The notes beneath the pieces were generated by a model. It saw only the letters and a list, made by a program, of their open reading frames with translations, made no database searches and was not told the DNA's origin. A DNA stretch of 64,000 bases from Planctomycetota bacterium (GTDB lineage: Bacteria > Planctomycetota > GCA-2746535). How positions within the stretch are numbered: position 1 is the stretch's first letter; each line of letters opens with the position of its first letter. Location of the stretch: NCBI GenBank assembly GCA_002746535.1, contig NVWA01000019.1, positions 51,133-115,132 of the forward strand. The letters run 5' to 3'. Position numbers and translations under genes: made by a program. Shown piece by piece: positions 8,977-17,101 of the stretch.

Positions 8977-9781
8977 GGCAGCCCTGATAATTAAAATGAG
9001 ATTTTATTATAGTACAATTAGCAATTTTATTCAGAAGATTCAACTCTTCAGTTTTGATTTCATCTATAAGGGTGAATAGTGTACTACCGCTTCCAGACAT
9101 GAATATTTCGTTTTGAATTATTTGAGATACTTGGTCTTTTATTTCATATATTTCGGGGAAAAGTTTTAGAGAAATTTCTTCTAAATGATTATTTTTATCT
9201 GATGGTGAAAATTCATAAGCCTTGAATATTTTTTCTGTGGGCACATGTATTTTTGGTAGTATTAGTATTATATTTTGTGTCTTATTTTGATTGTTGATTT
9301 CTTTAATATTTTCTCCACGTCCTGTACATATGCATTGACCTCCGAAAAGAAAAAATGCCGTATCAGAACCAAGTTTAATTGCTAAATCATAAAGTTCTTC
9401 TCTATTTAAAGGCGAATCGAAAAACACATTTAAGCCTTTTAATGTTGCCACGGCATTTGAAGAGCCGCCGCCTAAACCGCTACCACATGGAATATTTTTT
9501 ATTAATTTAATCTGGATTGTATTCTTTAATTTTGTAGATTTTGTTTTATCTAGAAATAAGTCGGTTGCTTTATTAATTAAATTGTCTTTTGGGTTGCCAG
9601 GTATGGGTATGCCTTCACAATTTAGTTGATATTGACCATTTGATTTAGATATGGTTAGTACGTCTTTTAAAGATATCTCCTGCATAATGGTTTCAATCTC
9701 ATGAAAACCATCATGTCTTTTACCAATAATTTTTAATTTTAAATTAATTTTTGCAGGAGACGAAATTTCGAACATACGCAA
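8966..9781 (-). CDS. ispE: 4-diphosphocytidyl-2-C-methyl-D-erythritol kinase
   Basis: IspE phosphorylates CDP-ME on the 2-hydroxyl in the MEP isoprenoid pathway. This GHMP-kinase-fold protein of 271 residues shows SSPAKINLKLKIIGKRHDGFHEIETIM at the start (written here over a family-standard region), the ATP-binding loop PCGSGLGGGSSNAVATL and a C-terminal MSGSGSTLFTL glycine motif, all in the expected order. It overlaps tadA by 11 bp and begins 5 bp after the stop of the outer-membrane-barrel candidate, so these three minus-strand genes likely form one unit. Slightly shorter than the E. coli enzyme but complete. Confidence 0.93.
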   Translation of the reverse strand: MRMFEISSPAKINLKLKIIGKRHDGFHEIETIMQEISLKDVLTISKSNGQYQLNCEGIPIPGNPKDNLINKATDLFLDKTKSTKLKNTIQIKLIKNIPCGSGLGGGSSNAVATLKGLNVFFDSPLNREELYDLAIKLGSDTAFFLFGGQCICTGRGENIKEINNQNKTQNIILILPKIHVPTEKIFKAYEFSPSDKNNHLEEISLKLFPEIYEIKDQVSQIIQNEIFMSGSGSTLFTLIDEIKTEELNLLNKIANCTIIKSHFNYQGCHVS

Positions 9782-9786
9782 TTACT

Positions 9787-10839
9787 CTAAAGTAGCATAT
9801 CCCAACCAAATGTGATTGAAAAATAAATTTGACCGTAAGGATTATCAAATTTTGAAGCAGATTTTTTATTATAGATAAGTGGAATTTCACCAGCAAGAAA
9901 ATTTGAGTTTGCCCATCCTCCTATTGTTATGGCAGTATTGTTAAAGACAAAAAAATGAAATGCAATATCTAGTTTATTGGAATTTTTTTCATTGCTTCCG
10001 GCAAAATTGTTATCATTAAAATCTCTATTGTAATAGCCGTGTTGAAATTCTAATGTTGCTAAACACCATTCAGCTGCTTGATAAAATAATCCGAAACCTG
10101 CCTTATATGACCATTCATCATATGCGAAGTCATCTTTTAATTTTTGAAATTGCCCAATTTGTAAACTGGTCTGAAATTCAGAATCAACCATAGTTAAGCT
10201 GAATTTATGAAATGAATAAATTAAAAGATTATCCGTTACTATTTTTCCAAAATGAATTCCTACATAATAATTTTGATCATTTAATCCGCCAACAGTTAAT
10301 GATTCTGGTGGAGAAAACGATTGTTGAATTTCAATGTCACCTAAAGTAAAGGTGATTGCATTTATATCACCAGTTATATTATTTGCTATGTGGGTATCTG
10401 CTCCAAATGAAAAGGAAATCGCAGGTAAATTTTCAAATTCGGATAATGCTAAAACTTTTAATTCGAATCCGTAATGTTGAATTTCAGCTTCTGATTTTCC
10501 TATCTCTATTAGATTCACTCCAAAAGTTAATTTGGTTGCAAAACGTTTAGAGATGCCAAAATTGATAGTCGTGTCATATGATTGCCAATCTCCAAAGTCA
10601 CTAAATTGTGTTAAATCAATGCTGGCAGATTCCGCAATATCTTGTTTAAAATTAAAGACATCAATTTGGTCGTTGATTGCACCCGCTTTAAAACTGAGTT
10701 CAACTTGGCCTTTTTCTAAGATATGAGCAAGCTCAAAATCTTTTATCAATTGTAAATAAAAAGAATCTTGTGCTTTCAAATAGATATTTTGCATTAGAAA
10801 TATTAAGAATATTCCAATGATTTTTGATTTGAGTTTCAT
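9787..10839 (-). CDS. Predicted outer-membrane beta-barrel protein, unknown function
   Basis: Not recognised at family level. The 350 residues begin with a signal peptide (KSKIIGIFLIFLMQNIYLKAQ, cleavage probably after KAQ). The rest is made of alternating short amphipathic strands rich in Phe, Tyr and Gly, such as GISKRFATKLTFGVNLI, SYKAGFGLFYQAAEWCLATLEFQ and IAFHFFVFNNTAITIGGWA, and ends in GQIYFSITFGWDMLL. A C-terminal aromatic strand is typical of outer-membrane barrels. It resembles DUF3187-type proteins only in general layout, which I cannot confirm. It lies first in the minus-strand group with ispE and tadA. Confidence 0.7.
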   Translation of the reverse strand: MKLKSKIIGIFLIFLMQNIYLKAQDSFYLQLIKDFELAHILEKGQVELSFKAGAINDQIDVFNFKQDIAESASIDLTQFSDFGDWQSYDTTINFGISKRFATKLTFGVNLIEIGKSEAEIQHYGFELKVLALSEFENLPAISFSFGADTHIANNITGDINAITFTLGDIEIQQSFSPPESLTVGGLNDQNYYVGIHFGKIVTDNLLIYSFHKFSLTMVDSEFQTSLQIGQFQKLKDDFAYDEWSYKAGFGLFYQAAEWCLATLEFQHGYYNRDFNDNNFAGSNEKNSNKLDIAFHFFVFNNTAITIGGWANSNFLAGEIPLIYNKKSASKFDNPYGQIYFSITFGWDMLL

Positions 10840-11155
10840 TGAGGTCTATTTAATTAAGTCGAGTTTTAAAAAGGGATACCATAGTACAAAAAGAATTTAA
10901 TTGTCAAAATGTTAAGACATAAATTGTAACCTTTTTGGCTATACATGGTTTGTGTCATTAAAATGGCTTTTAATTTGCTCATTATGTTCATGGAAAAGGT
11001 GTATTAAGAAGGAATTATGGGCAATATGATGCTAATTTTCATTAAGTTCATTTATTTTACTCTTAAAAATAGGATTAAATGTGTAAAATATTCAGGTACT
11101 AGTGAGCAATTTTTACACACTTTTGTTAAATTATCTTGAAAGGATCGAACCCATT
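10840..11155. other. Gene-free interval upstream of the Tad operon, with a possible leader ORF
   Basis: This divergent interval separates the barrel gene from the Tad/Flp operon and should hold both promoters. A 40-codon plus-strand ORF at 11017-11139 starts with ATG behind AAGGA and ends in a TGA that overlaps the Shine-Dalgarno region of cpaB; it could be a leader peptide or chance. A GTG at 11102 also opens the cpaB frame. No flp pilin gene, the usual first gene of Tad loci, can be seen here. Confidence 0.4.
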
Positions 11156-11995
11156 ATGAACAGTAAATTTGCTTTAATAATAGCGATAATATTAGGTGCC
11201 TTTAGTGCTATTGCGATCAAAAACTACATTAATAATATCGAGAAAAAAGTAGCCGCACCAAAAAAACAGCAATCTTTTTTAGTTGCTAAAATGACACTAA
11301 AACCCGGACAAAGAATTAAAGCCAGTGATCTGGATGTTCACGAAATGCCAAGAGAATTTTTCGACAGAAAAAATATGATGACGAGGGAAGATTCTACAGC
11401 TGTAATTGGCCAAACAATTTATTACGAAGTTAAAAAAGGTTCTATCATATTGAGAGCACATTTCAAACCAGCTGGCACAGGTGTCGGATCAGGTAGTATC
11501 ATCAAAAGAAAATCAGGAGTAATTTCATTAGGTCCAGGTGAAAGGGCTATCTCATTAAAAGTAGATGGTTTAACCGGTGTAGCAATGTTATTAAAACCAA
11601 GTGAATTTGTCGACATATACTGGACAGGTGGTGCAGATGCAGAGTCTGCAAAATTACTAGGACTGAAGCCATCTTCAAGTGGTGGAGGAAGTGATAAAGT
11701 TTCATTTTTACTTTTATCGGATGTACAAGTCTTAGCATTGGATAATCGTACTCATTTAACACCTCGGCAATTTGGAAATAGAATTGTCCAGCCTAAAGCT
11801 AATTACAGTTCAATTACTGTAAGATGTCGTTCTTATGAAGAAGCCAAGTTATTAATTCAGGCTCAAGTATCAGGAAGATTAACAATGGCTAAAAAAGGAA
11901 ATGACCATAATGTAGTTGATGATGATACCGCATTAAATGTGCCTAAAATGATTATGCTGTCTCGTAAAGCTAACAATATTAGAAGTAAGCATTAG
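11156..11995 (+). CDS. cpaB: Flp pilus assembly protein CpaB/RcpC
   Basis: CpaB/RcpC is a periplasmic, SAF-domain component of the Tad (Flp) pilus or type IVc secretion machine, working with the outer-membrane secretin. The protein has an N-terminal membrane anchor (residues 4-22, FALIIAIILGAFSAIAI), a SAF domain (FLVAKMTLKPGQRIKASDLDV) and the C-terminal RcpC-like region ending in YSSITVRCRSYEEAKLLIQA. I chose ATG 11156 because AGGA at 11141-11144 sits 11 bp upstream and because the upstream in-frame GTG at 11102 adds 18 residues before the anchor with no ribosome site. First gene of a plus-strand run of ten closely spaced genes. Confidence 0.85.
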   Translation: MNSKFALIIAIILGAFSAIAIKNYINNIEKKVAAPKKQQSFLVAKMTLKPGQRIKASDLDVHEMPREFFDRKNMMTREDSTAVIGQTIYYEVKKGSIILRAHFKPAGTGVGSGSIIKRKSGVISLGPGERAISLKVDGLTGVAMLLKPSEFVDIYWTGGADAESAKLLGLKPSSSGGGSDKVSFLLLSDVQVLALDNRTHLTPRQFGNRIVQPKANYSSITVRCRSYEEAKLLIQAQVSGRLTMAKKGNDHNVVDDDTALNVPKMIMLSRKANNIRSKH

Positions 11996-12007
11996 GAGTC
12001 TGATTAT

Positions 12008-13678
12008 ATGGCTTACATTTTAGTTAAAGAAAATGGTTCTGAGCAAAAAGTAGATATTACCGGAAACATATCTATTGGAAAAAAATCCGATAATAATATT
12101 GTGTTGAAGGAAATCACATCATCAAGGCGCCATTGTAATATAATTTCAAGTAATAATTCATTTGCACTAGAAGATTTGGGTAGTCGCAATGGTACATTTC
12201 TTAATGGTCGAAAAATTGGCACCAGAGAGATTCTGAAAAATGGTGATATTATCCAGATTGGTAAATGTTATATCAAGTTTCTCAATGTAAAAAATAATGG
12301 TGCAGCTGAAATTGTTCCTGAAAGAGATTCACAATTAAAAACTATTGTTGAATCTAAGGATGCGAAAAGCCAAAAACCAAAAGAATTATCACCGCAACAG
12401 GTTGCCGCAGCAAAAAAACATTTAGAGCTTAAAAAGGTTCTTCATGAAAAGTTGCTCGATAAGTTAGATTTGAAAAAAATGGGCGGTGATGTTTCTGATG
12501 AACAATTAAGAAAGCAAACAGCAGCTGCCCTAGAAGAATTAATTCGAACGGAAAATATTGTCCCGCCCACAGTAAATAAAAAAGGTTTAATAAAAGAAAT
12601 CACGGATGAATCCGTAGGCCTTGGCCCTCTCGAAGATTTATTGGCTGATGACGATATAGATGAAATTATGGTCAATAATTTTGATCTGATTTATGTTGAA
12701 AAAAAGGGTAAAATTGAAATTACAGATAAATGGTTTACCAGTAATGAGCAAGTTATACAAGCGATTAGACGAATCATCGCTCCTTTAGGTAGAAGGATTG
12801 ATGAAACATCACCTTTAGTTGATGCCCGTTTAAAAGATGGTAGTCGGGTCAACGCAATTATTAGTCCCTTGGCAATATCAGGACCAACATTAACAATTAG
12901 AAAGTTTTCTAAAACTCCTTTTACAATCCAAGATTTGATAAACTTTGGTTCAATGACTCCAAAGGCTGCTCAATTGTTAGAAATGAGTGTATCTGAAAGG
13001 AAAAATATTTTAATATCTGGAGGAACTGGTTCAGGTAAAACGACATTGTTAAATGTTATCGCTAGCTTTATTCCTGAAACTGAAAGAATTGTCACAATTG
13101 AAGATGCTGCTGAATTGCAATTACCACAAACACATGTGGTTACCTTAGAAGCTAAGCCACCTAATATGGATGGTAAAGGCGCTATTCCAATTAGGAAATT
13201 ACTGGTCAATTCCTTGAGAATGAGACCAGATAGAATTGTAGTAGGTGAGTGTCGTGGTGGGGAAGCATTGGATATGTTGCAAGCTATGAACACGGGGCAC
13301 GATGGGTCAATGACTACTTTGCATGCCAATACATGTAGAGATGCTCTTTCAAGATTGGAGACATTAGTATTAATGGCTGGTATGGATTTACCTATTTCGG
13401 CAATTCGTAACCAAATAGCTTCTGCCATTGACATGATTGTGCAAACACAACGATTAAAAGACGGTACGCGAAGAATTACTAGTATTTCTGAATTAGTCGG
13501 TATGGAAGGTGATATGATTACGCTACAGGAAGTCTTTTATTTTGATCAACGTGGTTATGATGATGATGGAAAAATTATTGGTGAGATGGTATGCTCAGGT
13601 GCCGTGCCATCTTTTGTATTTGATTTAAAAGATAGAGGCATACCTGTCGACATGAAAATATTTGAAAAAACGGATTAG
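12008..13678 (+). CDS. cpaF: Tad/Flp secretion ATPase CpaF with N-terminal FHA domain
   Basis: CpaF (TadA in the Tad nomenclature) is the cytoplasmic ATPase that drives Flp pilus assembly. The 556-residue protein starts with an FHA domain (about residues 1-95; SIGKKSDNNIVL, SSRRHCNII, LGSRNGTFLNG), a phosphothreonine-peptide reader. The ATPase follows: GPLEDLLADDDIDEIMVNN, Walker A GGTGSGKTTLLN (near residue 338), an Asp box and GECRGGEALDMLQAMNTGHDG with the His box TLHAN. FHA-CpaF fusions are known in planctomycetes and relatives. It suggests control by Ser/Thr phosphorylation; no kinase gene is visible nearby. It lies 12 bp after cpaB. Confidence 0.92.
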   Translation: MAYILVKENGSEQKVDITGNISIGKKSDNNIVLKEITSSRRHCNIISSNNSFALEDLGSRNGTFLNGRKIGTREILKNGDIIQIGKCYIKFLNVKNNGAAEIVPERDSQLKTIVESKDAKSQKPKELSPQQVAAAKKHLELKKVLHEKLLDKLDLKKMGGDVSDEQLRKQTAAALEELIRTENIVPPTVNKKGLIKEITDESVGLGPLEDLLADDDIDEIMVNNFDLIYVEKKGKIEITDKWFTSNEQVIQAIRRIIAPLGRRIDETSPLVDARLKDGSRVNAIISPLAISGPTLTIRKFSKTPFTIQDLINFGSMTPKAAQLLEMSVSERKNILISGGTGSGKTTLLNVIASFIPETERIVTIEDAAELQLPQTHVVTLEAKPPNMDGKGAIPIRKLLVNSLRMRPDRIVVGECRGGEALDMLQAMNTGHDGSMTTLHANTCRDALSRLETLVLMAGMDLPISAIRNQIASAIDMIVQTQRLKDGTRRITSISELVGMEGDMITLQEVFYFDQRGYDDDGKIIGEMVCSGAVPSFVFDLKDRGIPVDMKIFEKTD

Positions 13679-13709
13679 AGTTTTAAAAGTAAATAGGAGA
13701 AGATAGAAA

Positions 13710-14555
13710 ATGGTCTATATTATTGCAGGTATGATGGGAGTAGCGGTCGTTCTGTTTTTATATGCTGGATTTTCTCTGTTTTCAAAAGGTTGGAAAACTT
13801 ACGAAGATAGCTACCTTGAAGGTACAGAAAAAACATTAGATGCTACTTTTCTCAGTATGCCTGCTCAAAATTTATTCTATCTTTCAATACTTTGTTTTTT
13901 TGTTTTTGGTGGTTTTGCATTTTTAATTACAGGAATGTTTTATGTTGGAATACCGATTGGTTTTATTGCGTTTTTCTTTCCTAAAATTGCTTTAATAATG
14001 GTTAAAAAAAGAAGAGATAGAAAGTTTATGGATCAACTTCCAAATGCTGTGACAAGTGTTTCTAATTCTTTGAAGTCTGGGTTTAGTCTTATTCAAGCCT
14101 TGGATAGAATTACGATTGAGATGACAAACCCCATAGCTCAAGAATTCCGATTAATGTTATATGAAATTAGGTTAGGTCTTTCAGTTGAAGATGGCTTTTT
14201 GAATTTATTAAAAAGAATGCCAGGCCAAGATTTGGATATCGTGATCAATGCTGTTTTAATCTCAAATGAAGTGGGTGGGAATCTAGCCGAAGTCTTTGAT
14301 AAAATTGGAGAGACTATTCGAGAAAGAAACAGAATAGAAGGCAAAATTCGTTCATTGACTGCTCAAGGAAAAATGCAAGGTGTCGTAATATCTCTAATGC
14401 CATTTGCCTTGATTGTCGGTCTATATGTATTTGAGAAAAATATTGTTACGGCTTTCTTTCAGAAACCCGCTGGCTGGGTGATTTTTGCGGTGGTATGTTT
14501 GATGATAGGTGTTGGTGCTGTTTGGATAGCTAAAATTGTGAAAATTGAGGTGTGA
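13710..14555 (+). CDS. tadB: Flp pilus inner-membrane platform protein TadB
   Basis: TadB is one of two polytopic GspF-like proteins that form the inner-membrane platform on which the CpaF ATPase acts. The 281-residue protein has N-terminal helices (IIAGMMGVAVVLFLYAGFSL), a central cytoplasmic T2SSF domain (MDQLPNAVTSVSNSLKSGFS, then EIRLGLSVEDGFLNLLKRMP and GGNLAEVFDKIGETIRER) and C-terminal helices. The GGNLAEVFD motif is diagnostic of the family. A Shine-Dalgarno AGGAGA lies upstream of ATG 13710. It lies 31 bp after cpaF and 8 bp before tadC. Confidence 0.92.
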   Translation: MVYIIAGMMGVAVVLFLYAGFSLFSKGWKTYEDSYLEGTEKTLDATFLSMPAQNLFYLSILCFFVFGGFAFLITGMFYVGIPIGFIAFFFPKIALIMVKKRRDRKFMDQLPNAVTSVSNSLKSGFSLIQALDRITIEMTNPIAQEFRLMLYEIRLGLSVEDGFLNLLKRMPGQDLDIVINAVLISNEVGGNLAEVFDKIGETIRERNRIEGKIRSLTAQGKMQGVVISLMPFALIVGLYVFEKNIVTAFFQKPAGWVIFAVVCLMIGVGAVWIAKIVKIEV

Positions 14556-14563
14556 ATTAAAAA

Positions 14564-15487
14564 ATGGTTTTTATTATTAGTTTATTTGTTTTTGCTGCGG
14601 TTAGCTTTTTCACTTATGCATTATTCGCAATATATAAAAACATTGCTGACAGCGATCTTTCGGAAGCTTTTCAAGAAAAAAGTGTCAAGAGATCGGCCCT
14701 TCATAAAGCTTGGTTAGGTTGTGCTAAAATTATCGGTGATTTTTTAGCGAGTATATTCATAACTCCTATTGTAGATGTTGAAGATAAGCGAATTGGTTTA
14801 TATAAAAAAATGGTGAATTTCTTAGATAAAATGCTGGTTATTGCTGGTAGACCATTGGGAATAGTTCCTAATGAAATAGTGGGTAGTATGTTTCTTTGTA
14901 CTTTATGCGGCACGCCTGCAATTTTTTATCTTGGTTATACTTTTGATATGACAGAGCCGGCATTATTTATTGGCGTCCCTTTATCTTTTTTTATGCCATT
15001 GATCTGGCTTAATGATGCAAAAAATAAAAGACAAGTAAAAATATTTAGAAGCTTACCTTATGCCATTGATTTAGTGAATCTTGCTGTTGAAGCTGGTATG
15101 GACTTTACAATTGCACTGAGAAAGATTTCCGAAAAACTACAAGGGACAGCATTAGGAGAAGAGTTTTACCAAGTTGTTTCCGAAATTAATTTAGGTAAAT
15201 CTAGAAGCCAAGCCTTGAAAGATATGGCCGAAAGAATTCAATTAGAAGATATTTTAAGTTTTGCAAATGCTATCATACAAGCAGATGAACTTGGATCTAG
15301 TATGGGTCCTATTCTAAGAATCCAATCTTCTCAATTAAGAATTAAACGATCTCAAATCGCTGAAGAACAAGCTATGAAGGCGCCTGTTAAATTGATCTTT
15401 CCATTGGTCGCTGTCTTTTTACCGGCGATTATGTTAATGTTAGGTGGAATCATATACGTTGGAAAAATAATGGGGATGAATTTATGA
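14564..15487 (+). CDS. tadC: Flp pilus inner-membrane platform protein TadC
   Basis: TadC pairs with TadB in the inner-membrane platform of the Tad machine. The 307-residue protein shows an N-terminal helix, a longer periplasmic/cytoplasmic loop, two helices near residues 105-150, then the T2SSF domain (RSLPYAIDLVNLAVEAGMDF, GKSRSQALKDMAERI, FANAIIQADELGSSMGPIL) and C-terminal helices (LIFPLVAVFLPAIMLMLGG). The LGSSMGPILR text is the TadC counterpart of the GGNL motif. It overlaps the DUF192 gene by 4 bp (ATGA), indicating translational coupling. Confidence 0.9.
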   Translation: MVFIISLFVFAAVSFFTYALFAIYKNIADSDLSEAFQEKSVKRSALHKAWLGCAKIIGDFLASIFITPIVDVEDKRIGLYKKMVNFLDKMLVIAGRPLGIVPNEIVGSMFLCTLCGTPAIFYLGYTFDMTEPALFIGVPLSFFMPLIWLNDAKNKRQVKIFRSLPYAIDLVNLAVEAGMDFTIALRKISEKLQGTALGEEFYQVVSEINLGKSRSQALKDMAERIQLEDILSFANAIIQADELGSSMGPILRIQSSQLRIKRSQIAEEQAMKAPVKLIFPLVAVFLPAIMLMLGGIIYVGKIMGMNL

Positions 15488-15831
15488 AACCATTATGCTT
15501 AAGAAAAAAAAATTCTAATGAAATGATTTTTGATCGACTAGAAATTGCAGATAATTTCTTTAGTAAATTGTTTGGTTTATTATTTAAACCGTGCCCTGAA
15601 GAAAGCGAAGGATTGGTCTTTTATAATTGTTCATCAATTCACATGTTTTTTATGCGTTATCCCATTGGGCTTTTATTTCTAGATAAAAATGGAACTATTT
15701 TGAAGATGGTGAATATTATTAAACCATGGCGATTATGTGCTTGTAAAGATGGCTATATTACTATTGAAACAGCACCAGGTATTTTAGATAACAAGCCGAT
15801 AAGTATTGGCGACGAATTGGAGGTGATTTAA
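15484..15831 (+). CDS. DUF192 family protein
   Basis: A 115-residue DUF192 protein, recognised by the run FFSKLFGLLFKPCPEESEG, the core IHMFFMRYPIGLLFLD (family MxFmrfpIDvvFlD) and the end TIETAPGIL. DUF192 proteins are small beta proteins of unresolved function, sometimes encoded in Tad or FHA neighbourhoods. There is no signal peptide here, unlike many DUF192 members, so it is probably cytoplasmic. Start ATG overlaps the tadC stop (ATGA). The frame ends inside the Shine-Dalgarno (GGAGGTG) of the following FHA gene, so tadC, DUF192 and FHA expression look coupled. Confidence 0.88.
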   Translation: MKPLCLRKKNSNEMIFDRLEIADNFFSKLFGLLFKPCPEESEGLVFYNCSSIHMFFMRYPIGLLFLDKNGTILKMVNIIKPWRLCACKDGYITIETAPGILDNKPISIGDELEVI

Positions 15832-15835
15832 AGAG

Positions 15836-17080
15836 ATGGGTTCAGCAGCATTATTGTTTTTAAGTGGTTCAATGGCCGGCAAAGGCAGCAAATTGAAAGA
15901 GGATCTCATTATACTGGGTAGAAGTTCGTCATGCGATATTACTGTCAAAGATAATTCTATTTCTAGAGAACATGTGAAAATATTTAAGGAAGACGACATT
16001 TATGTTCTTGAAGATTTAAATAGTAATAATGGTGTTAAATATGAAGGTGAAAAAATTATTAGATTGGAATTACATACTGGTATGAAGTTTTTTATTGGTA
16101 AGGTCGAAGTTCAATTTATTGATCCAGATCAGGCCCCAATGCTTGATGCTCCTGTTGCTGGTGAAGTTGGGGCGGTTTCCCCTGACGGAGAATATAGTCT
16201 TGCTGCAAGTGGTGGTGATATGAGTGATGACTTCGCCAAGATACATGCATTAAAAATGAAGAGAATTACAAATATTGCGATACTTGTTGGTATTATTTTA
16301 GCTTTAGGGATTCTAGGTGCTTTGCTGGTAATGTTTTTGGGTGCAAAAGAACGACCTGTTCATGTGCAAAGTTTGAAGATGTATACTAATGAAGTAAAGG
16401 TAGTTGATCTCGAATTTCAACCATTAGGACAAGCTGAAAAACTATTAGGACCTTTTGTTGTTCATGATTATGAAGAAATGTTAGTTTCCTTTGATACTTT
16501 AATAGAAGATAAAGATTTTGTCATTGCAGAAAATATTAAAAAACCCCTGATAAATAATGCTTTAAAAATTCAAACAAAATATAAAACGGGAAGTGGTTCA
16601 ATAACTTTTTATATTATCAAAGATGAAGAACGAAAAATAATTGGTGTTTTAAATATTGATATACTTAGAAGACCAATTCCAGATATTGTAAATGAATATG
16701 CTTCAGCTAGTATTGCTGAGAAAAAAAAAGCAGCGAACGATACACTTATTGATTACAATAAAAACAAAGATAATTCAGAAAAATTAAGTGAGAATTGGCG
16801 AAACCTTAGAGACGCAAAATCTATATTTATTGGTGGAACTGATGCTAAACCTGATATATATTTCAAAATTGAAAAAGAATATTATGAGCTTACAAAAATA
16901 ATTGAGAGAAAAACACGGCAACTATTTAAAAAGTATGCCATTGCCGGATCGGCAAATGATTTCAGAGAAATGAGAAGTGTACTCAAAAGTATTGTTTCTA
17001 TAAACCCTGATGATGAAAATTTATTTCGTCAAAAAGCACGGATTTATATTAGAAGGATAAGTTTAATATTATCAAAATAA
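15836..17080 (+). CDS. FHA domain membrane protein
   Basis: A 414-residue protein with an N-terminal FHA domain (about residues 8-100: ILGRSSSCDITVKD, SREHVKIF, NSNNGVKYEG), an Asp/Pro/Gly-rich linker, one transmembrane helix near 142-165 (IAILVGIILALGILGALLVMFLGA) and a 250-residue extracytoplasmic domain with beta text and a helical C-terminus. The FHA part would face the cytoplasm and bind phosphothreonine peptides. Perfect GGAGGTG precedes the ATG at 9 bp. It lies between the Tad platform genes and a second FHA membrane protein, so both probably scaffold or regulate the Tad machine; this role is inferred from position. Confidence 0.85.
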   Translation: MGSAALLFLSGSMAGKGSKLKEDLIILGRSSSCDITVKDNSISREHVKIFKEDDIYVLEDLNSNNGVKYEGEKIIRLELHTGMKFFIGKVEVQFIDPDQAPMLDAPVAGEVGAVSPDGEYSLAASGGDMSDDFAKIHALKMKRITNIAILVGIILALGILGALLVMFLGAKERPVHVQSLKMYTNEVKVVDLEFQPLGQAEKLLGPFVVHDYEEMLVSFDTLIEDKDFVIAENIKKPLINNALKIQTKYKTGSGSITFYIIKDEERKIIGVLNIDILRRPIPDIVNEYASASIAEKKKAANDTLIDYNKNKDNSEKLSENWRNLRDAKSIFIGGTDAKPDIYFKIEKEYYELTKIIERKTRQLFKKYAIAGSANDFREMRSVLKSIVSINPDDENLFRQKARIYIRRISLILSK

Positions 17081-17101
17081 TTTTATTAGAGGTGATTTAT
17101 T

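Noticed and set aside
12970..13434. Long antisense ORF within cpaF
   Set aside because: It is a shadow of the conserved Walker and His-box region of cpaF with no ribosome site or protein-like character of its own.
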